From contig OZ024785.1 in the NCBI GenBank assembly GCA_964017065.1, positions 2,809,142-2,873,141 of the forward strand: 64,000 nt of DNA. Direction: 5' to 3'. This DNA is from Haliclona indistincta (taxonomy: Eukaryota > Porifera > Demospongiae > Haplosclerida > Chalinidae). Shown here piece after piece: positions 1 to 9,700 of this stretch. Made by a program: the position numbers and the translations under genes. Within the stretch, counting starts at the first letter, position 1; each line of letters opens with the position of its first letter. Under the pieces are notes generated by a model. The model was not told the origin of the DNA, did no database searches, and saw only the letters and a list, made by a program, of their open reading frames with translations.

Positions 1-390
1 CGTTCCAGATAGTTTTTAGGCTGCTAAGAGAGCAGACAACTAGAGAGAGTTGCCCGCACGCTAGTACAAGTATACCTGTCATGAACACGTGGACGTACGA
101 GGCTATACCTTAGTCTTGATAAACTGGAACGCATCTCGTGGAGCTACACGGGTTATATGCTTTGTGTAAGCATTGCCCACTTGATGCGCTCTTATGGTAG
201 GCAAAGTCAGGCTTGTGGGAGACGCAGGCGCTCGATCAATACAGTGAAGGCGCAGCCATGTTGTAAACAAGAACGTCATAACGATATCTCGGTGGGCGCT
301 CTCAATCGCCACCCCCGCATTTCAACACCCACACATAATTAAATCTCCGCCAGAGAGCCTGGGTACGAGGCTAACTCGCTCGCCTACTCA
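1..390. other. Flank with no recognisable gene; possible MITE debris
   Basis: No exon with flanking splice signals is visible. The short motif 'gtacgaggct' occurs near 95-105 and again near 363-372, and related copies occur near 11618, so this stretch may be part of a short interspersed repeat. Similarity between zinc-finger copies A and C starts only at about 372, so the unrelated sequence here marks the point where copy A is truncated. Confidence 0.35.
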
Positions 391-935
391 CTTGCTCACT
401 CACTCACCTTGCCTATTGTATCAATCCAGTGTTGTTCATGATTGATCAATGTTGACAATGTTCTCCATCGATCCTTTAACCCCTTCAACTCTGACCTGCT
501 TTCTCTCAAATATTCTCTCACTTCTGTCTCCTGTACTCGTTGCTCTATCACACTGTTCTCAAGATTGCATAATCTCTCATTCAGCTGCTCCTGTCTCCCA
601 AGGTTAGTGAACCTCTTTGTCTTCAAGTCTCTCATTGTCGCTGTGAACTCCACGTCGAAATTATACATGGCATCATGTAAATCACTCTTGAGTTTCTCTG
701 TGTGAGTACATTAATACATAAGTATAATTTATTAGACTAGACTTTTTTTTCAAAATTCCACACATTGGAGGCATTTGTGAGGAAAAGTTGGCAGATAGCA
801 TTTTCTGACCCAATTTTTAATGCTGAATTCAAATATGCTGTCTGCCAAAGCAGCTGAGACATTGTTTAATAGTTAATTGTAAATTTTTATTTTTTTAATG
901 ATTTCATTGTAAACAATGTGGTAAAAATGATTATC

Positions 936-1796
936 TCACAATTCATTTCCATGGTTACATGTGCAGTCTCTTGTGCAGTTCAGGTTTGCCTTTTTACACC
1001 TGCAACATAAAGTTTTACATCCAGTTTTGCATTTGCATGCGATAATTTCCTTGTAGGATTCTGGTACTGGTGACAATAACATCAACATAGGCTTTAATGT
1101 TCCTTCTTCCATCTTCCAACCCATGCTTTCGGGATTTGGTATCGTGGGATAGGCCAAATGAGCTTGCCTCTATACTGCTGCTTGATAATGAGCACGTTGA
1201 ATGTGAAAGTAAAGAGCATAACTAGTCGGCGGTAGCGATTCTCGCGACCGTGTCTTGTTAAAAATTATCAATCTTGCTTCATTGGTATTTCTCACACTGG
1301 TAAGGTTGTAAAGTTTGCAGATAAACGGCTCAGTATTCTGTATTGTCTCAGCTGTCAATTCACCTTTTCCTAAGTTTCCAAAAGACGATGATGTGTCTGA
1401 AAAGTCTTCCAAGCAGACTTCTTACTATGGCCACCAATGCATGATGTAGTGTCACAGCCAGTCAATGCATGGAATGCTGGAATAGACTCTCTTGTATCTG
1501 AATTGTAAGCCATATGATTAATGGATGGGAATATATTGCCTCTTGTTAGCTGTCCCTGTTTTGAACCAAAGCTGGGTACAAGTCATTCTATGGAAGTGAC
1601 CTAAGAGCAAAGCAATGACATCAGTGTCTCTACACTGCACCACTATTTTGTCTGTGAGGTTTTTAACACAATTGAGATCTATTCTGGTGTCTGCCTCTTC
1701 ATGTCGTGCTTCTAGTGGTTCCGTGTCTATATCTGAGTGAGATGATTCAACCGTTTCCTCATTTGAAAAACCACTGGCTGCACTTACTGAAAACAA
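936..1796 (-). pseudogene. Transposon protein remnant: DTDV motif and C-terminal CXC cysteine cluster
   Basis: Reading minus strand from 1796, the segments give RHEEADTRIDLN, then CRDTDVIALLLGHFH, then (about 1500-1440) AFHALTGCDTTS, and finally a cysteine cluster CKCKTGCKTLCCRCKK at 1050-980. This order (acidic HEEADTR, DTDV, HALTGCD, then a tesmin/TSO1-like CXC cluster) is typical of a transposon-associated protein family with a nuclease-like core. Frame is broken: a frame change near 1412-1440 and an in-frame TAG between the VxRQAHL segment and AYPTIPN. The N-terminal half is missing. It is a dead fragment. Confidence 0.55.
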
Positions 1797-1870
1797 AGCA
1801 GATTTAGCTCACTTTCTATAACAACAGTTGATCGTCCAAGCACACCACATTCAGTTGCAGCCAGTGGTTT

Positions 1871-2339
1871 GCCGACTAGTTATGCTCTTTACTTTCACAT
1901 TCAACGTGCTCATTATCAAGCAGCAGTATAGAGGCAAGCTCATTTGGCCTATCCCACGATACCAAATCCCGAAAGCATGGGTTGGAAGATGGAAGAAGGA
2001 ACATTAAAGCCTATGTTGATGTTATTGTCACCAGTACCAGAATCCTACAAGGAAATTATCGCATGCAAATGCAAAACTGGATGTAAAACTTTATGTTGCA
2101 GGTGTAAAAAGGCAAACCTGAACTGCACAAGAGACTGCACATGTAACCATGGAAATGAATTGTGAGAGAATCATTTTTACCACATTGTTTACAATGAATA
2201 TCATTAAAAAATAAAAATTTACAATTAACTATTAAACAATGCTTCAGCTGCTTTGGCAGACAGCATATTTGAATTCAGCATGAAAAATTGGGTCAGAAAA
2301 TGCTATCTGCCAACTTTTCCTCACAAATGCCTCCAGTGT
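1871..2339. repeat. Right arm of 469-bp inverted repeat (partner 762-1230)
   Basis: This is the reverse complement of 762-1230. On the plus strand it encodes the same CXC C-terminus at 1944-2162, ending CNHGNEL. The in-frame TAG just upstream of AYPTIPN is present in both arms, so the arm was copied after the reading frame had already been broken. Confidence 0.8.
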
Positions 2340-3076
2340 TTTCATAATTGTAAAATACCAAAAAATTGACCTGTCTATATTGTGTGACGTGTGTCTCTTA
2401 CTGATCTTGTCTGCAATACTCTCATACACAGCTCTCTCCTGCTCCACAATCTCCCTCTCCTTCTCCACTAGCTCCAATGCTTCAACACGTTGCTTCTCTA
2501 GTTCCTCAAGAGTCACTTTATCCTCTTCCTTCTGCTCTCTCCTCTTCACCAGCTCAAAGTTCCTCACAGCTTCTTCAACTGCCTTCTCTGAAAGGATCGA
2601 GAGGGGACAAAATGAGCTGATTATAACATGATGCTGTACCTGAGCATTGTTCACATTTCTTCAACTCCTCTCTCATCCTATCTTCCTCTCCCTCTGCTAA
2701 ACTATCCAAGTAGCTCTTGTAAGCTCTGCCATACTCGTCCAGTACTGGTGTGTGTGGGACCAGTCGACCATAGTTGTAAGCAAGGTCAAGATGGTTGAGT
2801 ACTTGAGTGGGTGTAACTGTAGGGAGGTTGTGAGTGTGAGCTAGTGAGAGGACCTGGTCAATCTTGGCTAGCAGTTGATGAGGAATGGCTGAAGGGGAGA
2901 GAGGATCGTCATACTACAACCAGCTACTATGCTAACCATCGCCACGTGTAGCTGATAATTCTGCTGCTACATAGCGACGTCTAGCGGACAGATCATTCAC
3001 TATACGAGGAGGACAGCATTACTAGTAACACAGTCACTATACACCAGGTAGACTCACAACGTGCAGTGGAAGACAT

Positions 3077-3701
3077 CTAAGATCCTAGATGTAATAGACT
3101 GACTAAAGATGTAGTCTGACTCGGATATAAATATGCCTCAAGTATGCCCACGTGTTTATGGGCGTGTCGTTTCTTTCCATCTAGCGCGCGAAAATTTAAA
3201 GACAAATTACAAACTATACAAGTTAATTCGAGAGTCATCAAGTTGTATGCATGAGAGACAGAATCTGGAACCAAAAACAAGTATCTATAAACAATGGTAA
3301 GAGCTGACAGTGACACCATGATATTTGTGACTGACAAAGCGGCTCCAGCTTGATGCACAAGGATTGTATCACCTCTGATAGGCAAACATTGTCTAGTACA
3401 CCTTGTTTACAACTGGTTTAACCAAACCTGTAGACCATGTGCTGTGCTGTCAAAATGATACATAATTGTATTATTGTCTCTTCCAGTATTAGCCCGAGGT
3501 GCAGATATACATGTTCATAAAATTGTGGAAATACATATGTCTTAATAAAATTCAGTGTTGATCATTCTTCAGAGGCATCTTATACACTTTTTACAGTTTT
3601 TAAGAAAATGATTTTGGTCATCTGCAAGTGCATTTTCAGAGTAGAGTAACTGCCAATTGACATGAAATTGTCAAGAAACAATGCAGTGAATCTCATGTGT
3701 G
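3077..3701. other. Upstream region of copy A; no gene seen
   Basis: No exon-like open frame with splice signals is visible. Near 3148-3165 the sequence reads cccacgtgtttatgggcg, with an E-box CACGTG; related CACGTG and 'gggcg' words occur upstream of copies B (about 16335) and C (about 22131). This is a candidate shared proximal promoter element for the family. The remainder is AT-rich and unremarkable. Confidence 0.4.
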
Positions 3702-3915
3702 TGTAAACTAGTTCTTCCAAAAATACTCTCTTTCAAATCATCACACGCACATTTATATACAAACACACAGGAGGCCGTGCAAAACACAGCAACGCACAAA
3801 CACAGAGGTCCATTATTCTACAACAATCACAATACATCAGTTCACAAGTTCAATCACAGTCACATACACCACAATACAGGAACAGGACTAGACAGGTTTC
3901 GACGACACTGTTACA
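3702..3915 (-). repeat. 3' LTR of Gypsy element 1
   Basis: The 214-bp sequence equals 9701-9914 base for base as far as I can read. Its TG...CA termini are intact and the polypurine tract lies immediately inside (3916-3930 on the complement). Confidence 0.93.
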
Positions 3916-3954
3916 TACTCCCTCCTTTGGAGAAGCTCGTCCCGAGCGTTAACC

Positions 3955-6900
3955 CTACTTGCGAGGTCTTAGATCATAATGATGAGTTGTCTGATGACGA
4001 GAGGAAGTGTTAGCATCGGATGAGTCGCTAGCAGTATTTGGTTGAACTTCAAGTTCTTCAGCATCAGTGTCCGGTCGAACAAGTTTTTCGGTCCATTTGG
4101 GTGGGCGGCCTGGTCCTGATCTTTTCGATCCATACCAGAACGAACCAGCTGACAGGTCTGGAGGACAATGCTTCACTCTGGATTGATGCACCTTGATCGG
4201 GTCATGCTGGGGATAATAAATCTTGGAGAGAATTATGTCAGGGTCATCAATGGAGATCACTCTGTAGGGACCATGCCACGGTCTTGATAACTTTCGCAAG
4301 CGTCCACTCTCATCTTGTGGGAAGCGTACCAACACCCAGTCTCCTAACTTGTAGCTCACAGGTTGTGAATGCTCGTCATACTGAGACTTGTATCGTTGTT
4401 GAGCTTCTCTGATACTCTGGCAGGCTATCTCTCTGGCTGAACTGAGAGAACGGATGAGCTCTTCACGATAGTCACAAACAGGAACTGCAGGAGAAACAGT
4501 AGTCGGAAGATAGGCTGCTTCAGTAGGAGAACGACAATCAACTCCGAAGAGAAGGAAAGATGGCTTCTCTCGAGTAGCTTCATGTGGAGTATTGCGATAC
4601 GCCCAAAGAACTCCAGATAGGTACTGGTCCCACTGGTTGCCATAGGTGGCAGCATGTTTCCTTAGCATGGATTTGAGGGTTCTATTGAATCGTTCGACCA
4701 TTCCGTCACATTGAGGATGGTAGGAAGTAGTGTTCAGTTTCTTTGTACCGAGCATTTGACAAACATCCATCATGAGGTGTGACAACAAGTTCGTACCGCG
4801 ATCTGAGAGTAAGGCTTCTGGTACTCCAAATAGTGGGACAAGTTCTTCTACCAACAGTTTAACGATCCTCAAAGATTTCTGGTCAGGGACAGGGAATACA
4901 AGAGGCCACTTAGTCAAGAAATCTTGAAACACAACCACATGTTGATTGCCCCTCTTCGTCTTAGGAAGATCCATGATATCAACTCCAACGATTTGAAAGG
5001 GACGGCCAACTGGAATAGGATGTAAAAAAGGGTGTTTGGAGTGACGAGGGTTAGAGACAAAGGCACACTGCGGGCAGTTTTGACAATGATGATGTACGTC
5101 TGTGTACATTCCTTTCCACCACCAACTCCTTGCCATAGTCGAGTAGAGCCGCTGAGTAGAGAAATGACCTGCCATGGGTCCACCGTGATATTCTCTGATA
5201 ATACTCTCTCGAAGTTGAGGTGGCACCACTGCTCGCTTCCTGTTCCGTCGCTTAGGATCAACATAGTAGAGGACACCATCCATTACTGCAAACATCTGAG
5301 CTTCTGCAACCACTCGCTGAGCATCTCTAGAATCAGAAGGGACACGATCATCTTCAAGGTAGTTGAAGAGACTGCTGAGTTTGGGTTCCTTCATCTGCTC
5401 GTTTCTGAGATTGTCAGGAAGTTGAGGTTCTGTGGGAGGCAGTTGTAATAGCTCATCTACCATGATGTCTGCTAGCTCTTGTGATCCATCTTGTTGTGAA
5501 GTCACAGTAGCCACTTGAGTTTCGGTGTCTATTTCTTTTACTGGTGGAGGAAGGTAGGGATTTCTTGACAAAGCATCAGCATTGGTATTCTGTTTGCCAG
5601 ATCGATGACGAATCTCCACGCTCCTGATTCCTGAGCCGTAGATCTTTGTCCACCATCTCGCATGTTTCCCATTGAGGTGAGGAGCACCCAACGTAGCTTT
5701 CACTGCTGCATGATCAGTGTAGACCGTTACGTGGTGTCCATACAAGTAAGCACGAAAGTGTGTGAATGCCCATACAACAGCTAGAGTCTCCAGATCTGTG
5801 ACGGCGTAGTTTGCTTCAGATTGAGATACAGCACGACTAGCGTAGGCAACAGGATGAAGTGTTCCATCGCTCTGCTCTTGGTTGAGAACAGCTCCGAGAC
5901 CTCGGGCACTGGCATCTGTCTCTAGGACGAAATCTTTGTCAAAGTTAGGGTAACTGAGAACAGGATGGGACACAAGCTTATCTTTGAGTGATTGAAATGC
6001 ATCTTGGCAAGCAGTATCCCAGACAAACTTTGCTCCTTTTCTGGTGAGACAATGGAGTGGTTGAGCAATAGTTGCAAATCCCTTGATGAATCTGCGATAG
6101 TACGATGCCAGTCCAACGAACTGTCTGAGCTCATGAAGAGAAGTCGGAACAGGGAAGTTGACAACAGCTTCTGTCTGAGACTGGTTTGGTAAAAGCCCAT
6201 CAGGAGTGAGTAGATAGCCAAGGTATTCCACCTCCTTGCGGAACAGACGACACTTAGATGGTTTCAGCTTCAGACCAGCTTTCTGTAGTGCCTTGAACAC
6301 TTGAGTGACATGTTCAACATGTTCCTGGAAGGAGGAAGAAAACACTAAAACATCATCCACATAAACAGATACAAATTTTCTCCCATCAACAGGATTCAGT
6401 TGTTGTAAGATCTTCTCCATCAATCGTTGAAAGACAGCTGGTGCATTCTTAAGTCCGAAAGGCATTACTTTGAACTCATAGAGACCTCCAATGGTAATAA
6501 ACGCCGTCTTTTCCTGAGAAGATGGATCCATGGGGATTTGCCAGTAGCCAGAGGCTAAGTCGAGAGTGGAGAAGTATTTGGTAGTAGGACCAAGCTGATC
6601 GATGATGTCATCAACTCTTGGAAGAGGATAGGTATCAGTTTTAGTGATGGAATTCAGATGTCTATAGTCAATGCAAAATCGCAAGGTACCGTCTTTCTTT
6701 CTTACTAGAACAATCGGGCTTGACCAGGGGCTGTTTGAAGGCTGTATCACGTCCATTTCTTGCATCTTTTGCAGCTGCCGGGCCACTTCTTTTCTCACTC
6801 CAAAAGGCACTCGTCGCAGATGTTGCTTGCTTGGAGGCGCATCACCAGTGAAGATCTCCATCTCTACGAGATCCGTGTGTCCTCTCTCGTTCTCTTCTAC

Positions 6901-8199
6901 AGCGAAAACACTGTGGTGTTCTTCAAGGCATTGATGGAGTTGCTTGTGCTCTGAAGTGGACAAAGAGATTTCTTCCTTAGGGAGGAGAGAAAACAGTTTA
7001 GTCATACGATCTGAAGTGCTGATCTCACGAACAGCAGGTGACCTCGGAAGTGGAACAGCATGGTCAGCTGCCGGCTCAATCACATCAGCGGATACAGCGA
7101 TTGCTAGCTCATCTCCTTGCTGACACTTCTGTGGGGTCTTCCGAAGGTTACTAAGAACCACATGAGCAACTCCTTGGGAATCAGTCTTCACTAGAGCAGG
7201 AGACTCAAGGAGAGAGAGTAATTGAGAATCAGATTGAGAGGAAGATAAAGGCTCTAGTAATATACAGGTAGAGGGAAGCTGAGACTGTATGGTCACAACA
7301 GAACTACTGTGTGGGGCTAGATAGACTGTTTTCACTAGCTTGACTGTGCAGGATACCCTGGGAACCTTTGGCTCCTTCAGCTTCTTCGACTTCTTCCTCT
7401 TCTTGCATCCCCTCCACACTTCGACATTAGGATGATATTTGACGATGCCCAGTTGTCGGCACACACCTTCCGACAACAGAAGCTGATCTTCAACATCCAT
7501 CTTTATGTAGACCATCGTTTTCATCTCTTGTCCGTCAAAAGAAAGAGTTAGCTGCATGCGTCCATGAAGCTCAAACGGTCTGCCATCATAGCCATGTGGT
7601 GTCTTATCGGCAGGCTTAAAGTCTTTTTTCTTAAGTCTGGACACTGCTGCCACCTTCTTAAACAAGCGTGGTCCTATGATAGTGATATCAGCACCAGTGT
7701 CTACGAGACCATAAGTGGGTACACCCTCCACTTGTAGCGGAACACAGACAGTGTGGCTGCCCTGGTCTTTCACATCCACTTGGCAACACCGCTCCGGGTC
7801 CGACTCATCTGAAAAAAAGAAAAGAAAGAGGATCAGTATGAGTAGAGGAAGAAGGTGGATCAGAATGGGCGGAGTCTGATGTGGGTGGTGCAGTGTTTTC
7901 CTGTCTGGAATGGACACCTCGATTCCTTGGTTTCTGGTGAGAACCCTTGCTCTCTGTAGGTGGTTTGAGACAGTTTTTGGCAAGATGTCCAGGGTCTCCA
8001 CAGTTGTAGCATCGTCGAGGTCCAGGAGTCTTTTTGTTGGAAACCGGTGGCGACGGCTGAGGTGTAGAGGGGGTCCTGGTCTTTTGATTATCATGTGCTG
8101 GTCGTGGACCCCAGATGTAGTCTCTTCTCTTCTCAAGCTCAGCCTGTCGCTTCTCCTCATTCTTCGCTGCAAGACAGAGTTCTGTGTAACTCTTCGCAC
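3955..8199 (-). CDS. pol: Gypsy element 1 Pol polyprotein (PR-RT-RH-IN)
   Basis: The frame is open for 1414 codons. The first 130 or so overlap gag and are probably not translated; the pol product is likely to begin near 7815, after the gag stop region. Visible motifs in order: aspartic protease LVDTGADITIIGP (about residue 165), reverse transcriptase with YVDDVLVF (about 610), RNase H with ETDASARGLGAVL (about 770), integrase zinc-binding H-H-C-C ending CQNCPQC, integrase catalytic D,D,E with DIMDLPK, LSDRGTN and MVERFNRTL, and a GPY-type C-terminal module (PWHGPYRV). No chromodomain is seen. The pol frame is +1 relative to gag. The product copies element RNA and integrates it into the genome. 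Confidence 0.95.
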   Translation of the reverse strand: MRRVTQNSVLQRRMRRSDRLSLRREETTSGVHDQHMIIKRPGPPLHLSRRHRFPTKRLLDLDDATTVETLDILPKTVSNHLQRARVLTRNQGIEVSIPDRKTLHHPHQTPPILIHLLPLLILILFLFFFSDESDPERCCQVDVKDQGSHTVCVPLQVEGVPTYGLVDTGADITIIGPRLFKKVAAVSRLKKKDFKPADKTPHGYDGRPFELHGRMQLTLSFDGQEMKTMVYIKMDVEDQLLLSEGVCRQLGIVKYHPNVEVWRGCKKRKKSKKLKEPKVPRVSCTVKLVKTVYLAPHSSSVVTIQSQLPSTCILLEPLSSSQSDSQLLSLLESPALVKTDSQGVAHVVLSNLRKTPQKCQQGDELAIAVSADVIEPAADHAVPLPRSPAVREISTSDRMTKLFSLLPKEEISLSTSEHKQLHQCLEEHHSVFAVEENERGHTDLVEMEIFTGDAPPSKQHLRRVPFGVRKEVARQLQKMQEMDVIQPSNSPWSSPIVLVRKKDGTLRFCIDYRHLNSITKTDTYPLPRVDDIIDQLGPTTKYFSTLDLASGYWQIPMDPSSQEKTAFITIGGLYEFKVMPFGLKNAPAVFQRLMEKILQQLNPVDGRKFVSVYVDDVLVFSSSFQEHVEHVTQVFKALQKAGLKLKPSKCRLFRKEVEYLGYLLTPDGLLPNQSQTEAVVNFPVPTSLHELRQFVGLASYYRRFIKGFATIAQPLHCLTRKGAKFVWDTACQDAFQSLKDKLVSHPVLSYPNFDKDFVLETDASARGLGAVLNQEQSDGTLHPVAYASRAVSQSEANYAVTDLETLAVVWAFTHFRAYLYGHHVTVYTDHAAVKATLGAPHLNGKHARWWTKIYGSGIRSVEIRHRSGKQNTNADALSRNPYLPPPVKEIDTETQVATVTSQQDGSQELADIMVDELLQLPPTEPQLPDNLRNEQMKEPKLSSLFNYLEDDRVPSDSRDAQRVVAEAQMFAVMDGVLYYVDPKRRNRKRAVVPPQLRESIIREYHGGPMAGHFSTQRLYSTMARSWWWKGMYTDVHHHCQNCPQCAFVSNPRHSKHPFLHPIPVGRPFQIVGVDIMDLPKTKRGNQHVVVFQDFLTKWPLVFPVPDQKSLRIVKLLVEELVPLFGVPEALLSDRGTNLLSHLMMDVCQMLGTKKLNTTSYHPQCDGMVERFNRTLKSMLRKHAATYGNQWDQYLSGVLWAYRNTPHEATREKPSFLLFGVDCRSPTEAAYLPTTVSPAVPVCDYREELIRSLSSAREIACQSIREAQQRYKSQYDEHSQPVSYKLGDWVLVRFPQDESGRLRKLSRPWHGPYRVISIDDPDIILSKIYYPQHDPIKVHQSRVKHCPPDLSAGSFWYGSKRSGPGRPPKWTEKLVRPDTDAEELEVQPNTASDSSDANTSSRHQTTHHYDLRPRK

Positions 8200-9049
8200 C
8201 TGACACAGCTGGACTCTCTACCAAACGATACAGCAAACCCTCCTGCAGCTGGGTGAACAGAATCATCTGTCTGGTCTCCCTGAGCATGCCATCTCGTCCA
8301 TATGCTAGCTGGAATGCACGCTCCATGCGCCGAACATAATCTGCCACAGTTTCAGATTTCCTTTGGGTAGCATGTCTGAAGTCTTGAGCAGCCAATGCTC
8401 TGTCTCTCGGCTCCAGTCTACTCTTCAAGGCTTCAACTGCAGTGCCCCAGCTACTCCTTTCCTCTTGTGTCAGCAGATTCCATTCTTGCAGCGCTCTGCC
8501 TCGCAGATGACCCGCCATCTGCATGAGTAGCTCTTCCTGACTCCATGCGTTCCATGCTCCTGCACGCTCTAACGTAGGGAGCCAGTCATCAAGCAGCTCA
8601 TCCGGATCATCACCGGTGAACTGGTGTACTGGAGGAGCCTTTCCCCTACGATGATAAGTTGGGGGAGTCTGACGGTCTTCTTGACGTCTACCTGCATGGT
8701 GAGGAGAAGATTGAATGCCTTCCCGACGTCTACCTGCATGGTGAGGAGAAAATTGAATACAAGGAGGATGCAACTGTGCATCCTGTAAATGAACTGAGAC
8801 AAGGGAGTGAGAGGGAGAGAGAGAAGATTCAGAGTGTGGATACACAGGCTCCCGAGGGTCCTCCTCTGTTGGTAGAGGTAACTGCAGACTGGTGGTAGCA
8901 CGTTCTTCTGCAGCACGCTCTCTGGCTCTCTCCAGACTAGCAGCGCGATCCGCGCGAGTAGCTGTAGCTGCAAGCTGCTGGTTGAGCCCCTCAATCAAAG
9001 CATCCTTCTGAGCGAGGGCGGAGTCGAGTTTACCCACGCGGTCGCACAT
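7805..9049 (-). CDS. gag: Gypsy element 1 Gag
   Basis: This is the structural protein that packages element RNA. The frame encodes an N-terminal coiled coil (ALAQKDALIEGLNQQLAA), a capsid-like helical region (EWNLLTQEERSSWGTAVEAL), and one CCHC zinc knuckle CYNCGDPGHLAKNC near the C-terminus. The first ATG is at 9049, but the frame is open and still coiled-coil upstream to about 9168 (LDRLQRQLQETVKAHEGELK), so the true N-terminus probably comes from the leader frame by frameshift. The gag stop lies just after a T-rich run that also resembles a splice acceptor followed by ATG. Confidence 0.9.
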   Translation of the reverse strand: MCDRVGKLDSALAQKDALIEGLNQQLAATATRADRAASLERARERAAEERATTSLQLPLPTEEDPREPVYPHSESSLSPSHSLVSVHLQDAQLHPPCIQFSPHHAGRRREGIQSSPHHAGRRQEDRQTPPTYHRRGKAPPVHQFTGDDPDELLDDWLPTLERAGAWNAWSQEELLMQMAGHLRGRALQEWNLLTQEERSSWGTAVEALKSRLEPRDRALAAQDFRHATQRKSETVADYVRRMERAFQLAYGRDGMLRETRQMILFTQLQEGLLYRLVESPAVSGAKSYTELCLAAKNEEKRQAELEKRRDYIWGPRPAHDNQKTRTPSTPQPSPPVSNKKTPGPRRCYNCGDPGHLAKNCLKPPTESKGSHQKPRNRGVHSRQENTAPPTSDSAHSDPPSSSTHTDPLSFLFFR

Positions 9050-9152
9050 CTGCTTCCAGAGTTGCTTGACCCTGTCTCTCTCTTTCTTCAGTTCTCCTTC
9101 GTGAGCTTTGACTGTTTCCTGCAGTTGACGCTGAAGTCTGTCAAGCTCGCAG

Positions 9153-9623
9153 TTAGCCCTCTCGAGTTGTCAGTGCACACAGCTCCTCGAGTTCGGAAGT
9201 GATGTCGGCAGACTGCGTGTCTTGGCCGTCTTCCCTGTCCGCCTCAGCAAACACACCTGTTTGATCTACCAGATAGATTCGTTGACTCAGTCGGACTCGT
9301 CTCATCTCCCGTACAATAACTTGAACCAGCCCTGGCTCTCTGTTGGTAGAAATTATATGACCTTCAATCAGCTGGCGAGTCTCCTCCACTCCCGCGCCAG
9401 TGGGCAAACCCAGCGCCTCTGCCACGAGCTTCAGGTGCGCCCTCTTTAGTCTGGCCGAGTTAAGCGAGTAAAGGTGTCCCTCCGGTAGCTTCGTGTCTTC
9501 AGGCTGCGAGGACTGTCCGGCTTGGTTCCACGGCGTCGGCGTCAACAGCTGACTCTGTAACGCACCGCCGAGCTCTGAGTGAACAGCTCCCCAGTGACTG
9601 CTGGACTCTCTCCCCTCAGCCAT
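9153..9623 (-). CDS. Leader ORF upstream of gag in Gypsy element 1
   Basis: A 156-codon frame begins at the first ATG (9623; MAEGRESSSH) downstream of the 5' LTR and ends at 9153. It contains a SAP-like or helical stretch (LKRAHLKLVAEALGLPTG) followed by EETRQLIEGHI. It overlaps the upstream extension of the gag frame by about 15 nt and stands one base apart from it. It probably encodes the N-terminal part of Gag, joined by +1 frameshifting, or a separate small protein. The frame has no similarity I recognise outside this element. Confidence 0.6.
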   Translation of the reverse strand: MAEGRESSSHWGAVHSELGGALQSQLLTPTPWNQAGQSSQPEDTKLPEGHLYSLNSARLKRAHLKLVAEALGLPTGAGVEETRQLIEGHIISTNREPGLVQVIVREMRRVRLSQRIYLVDQTGVFAEADREDGQDTQSADITSELEELCALTTREG

Positions 9624-9700
9624 CCTGGGGCTTTGGGGCTCCTGGTCAGTCACTGGTAGTGTTCCACTTGTTGAGAATTGGATCTCGGTCGAACCTCCAA

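Larger units (their letters stand above)
727..2375. mobile_element. Palindromic transposon remnant with CXC-type coding ends
   Basis: Comparison with the same intron in copies B and C shows an insertion flanked by TATA on both sides (723-726 and 2376-2379), a probable 4-bp target duplication. The two 469-bp arms (762-1230 and 1871-2339) are near-perfect inverted repeats, and the centre (1231-1870) is unique. The coding remnant reads inward on the minus strand in the left arm and centre; the right arm repeats only its C-terminal part on the plus strand. Such proteins are common in cnidarian, fish and sponge transposable elements. The superfamily is not certain from sequence alone. Confidence 0.65.
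408..3076 (-). pseudogene. Zinc-finger family copy A, truncated to exons 1-4
   Basis: Four exons match the first four exons of copies B and C exactly in length: 3076-3058 (19 nt), 2888-2640 (249), 2587-2402 (186) and 697-408 (290), each with GT and AG signals. They encode a short start (MSSTAR), a helical segment containing [18 protein letters not shown], a Glu/Lys-rich coiled coil with [17 protein letters not shown], and a second coiled-coil segment ending [11 protein letters not shown]. The frame is open throughout. Exons 5 onward and all zinc fingers are missing: homology stops at about 372. A transposon remnant (727-2375) sits in the intron between exons 3 and 4. The start is the first ATG of the short first exon, at the same place as in B and C. 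It is best read as a partial duplicate, although a short coiled-coil protein could still be made if a cryptic 3' end is used. The module belongs to no family I recognise. Confidence 0.7.

Noticed and set aside
5032..6192. Several plus-strand frames of 60-140 codons
   Set aside because: They are antisense shadows of the Gypsy element 1 pol gene on the minus strand.
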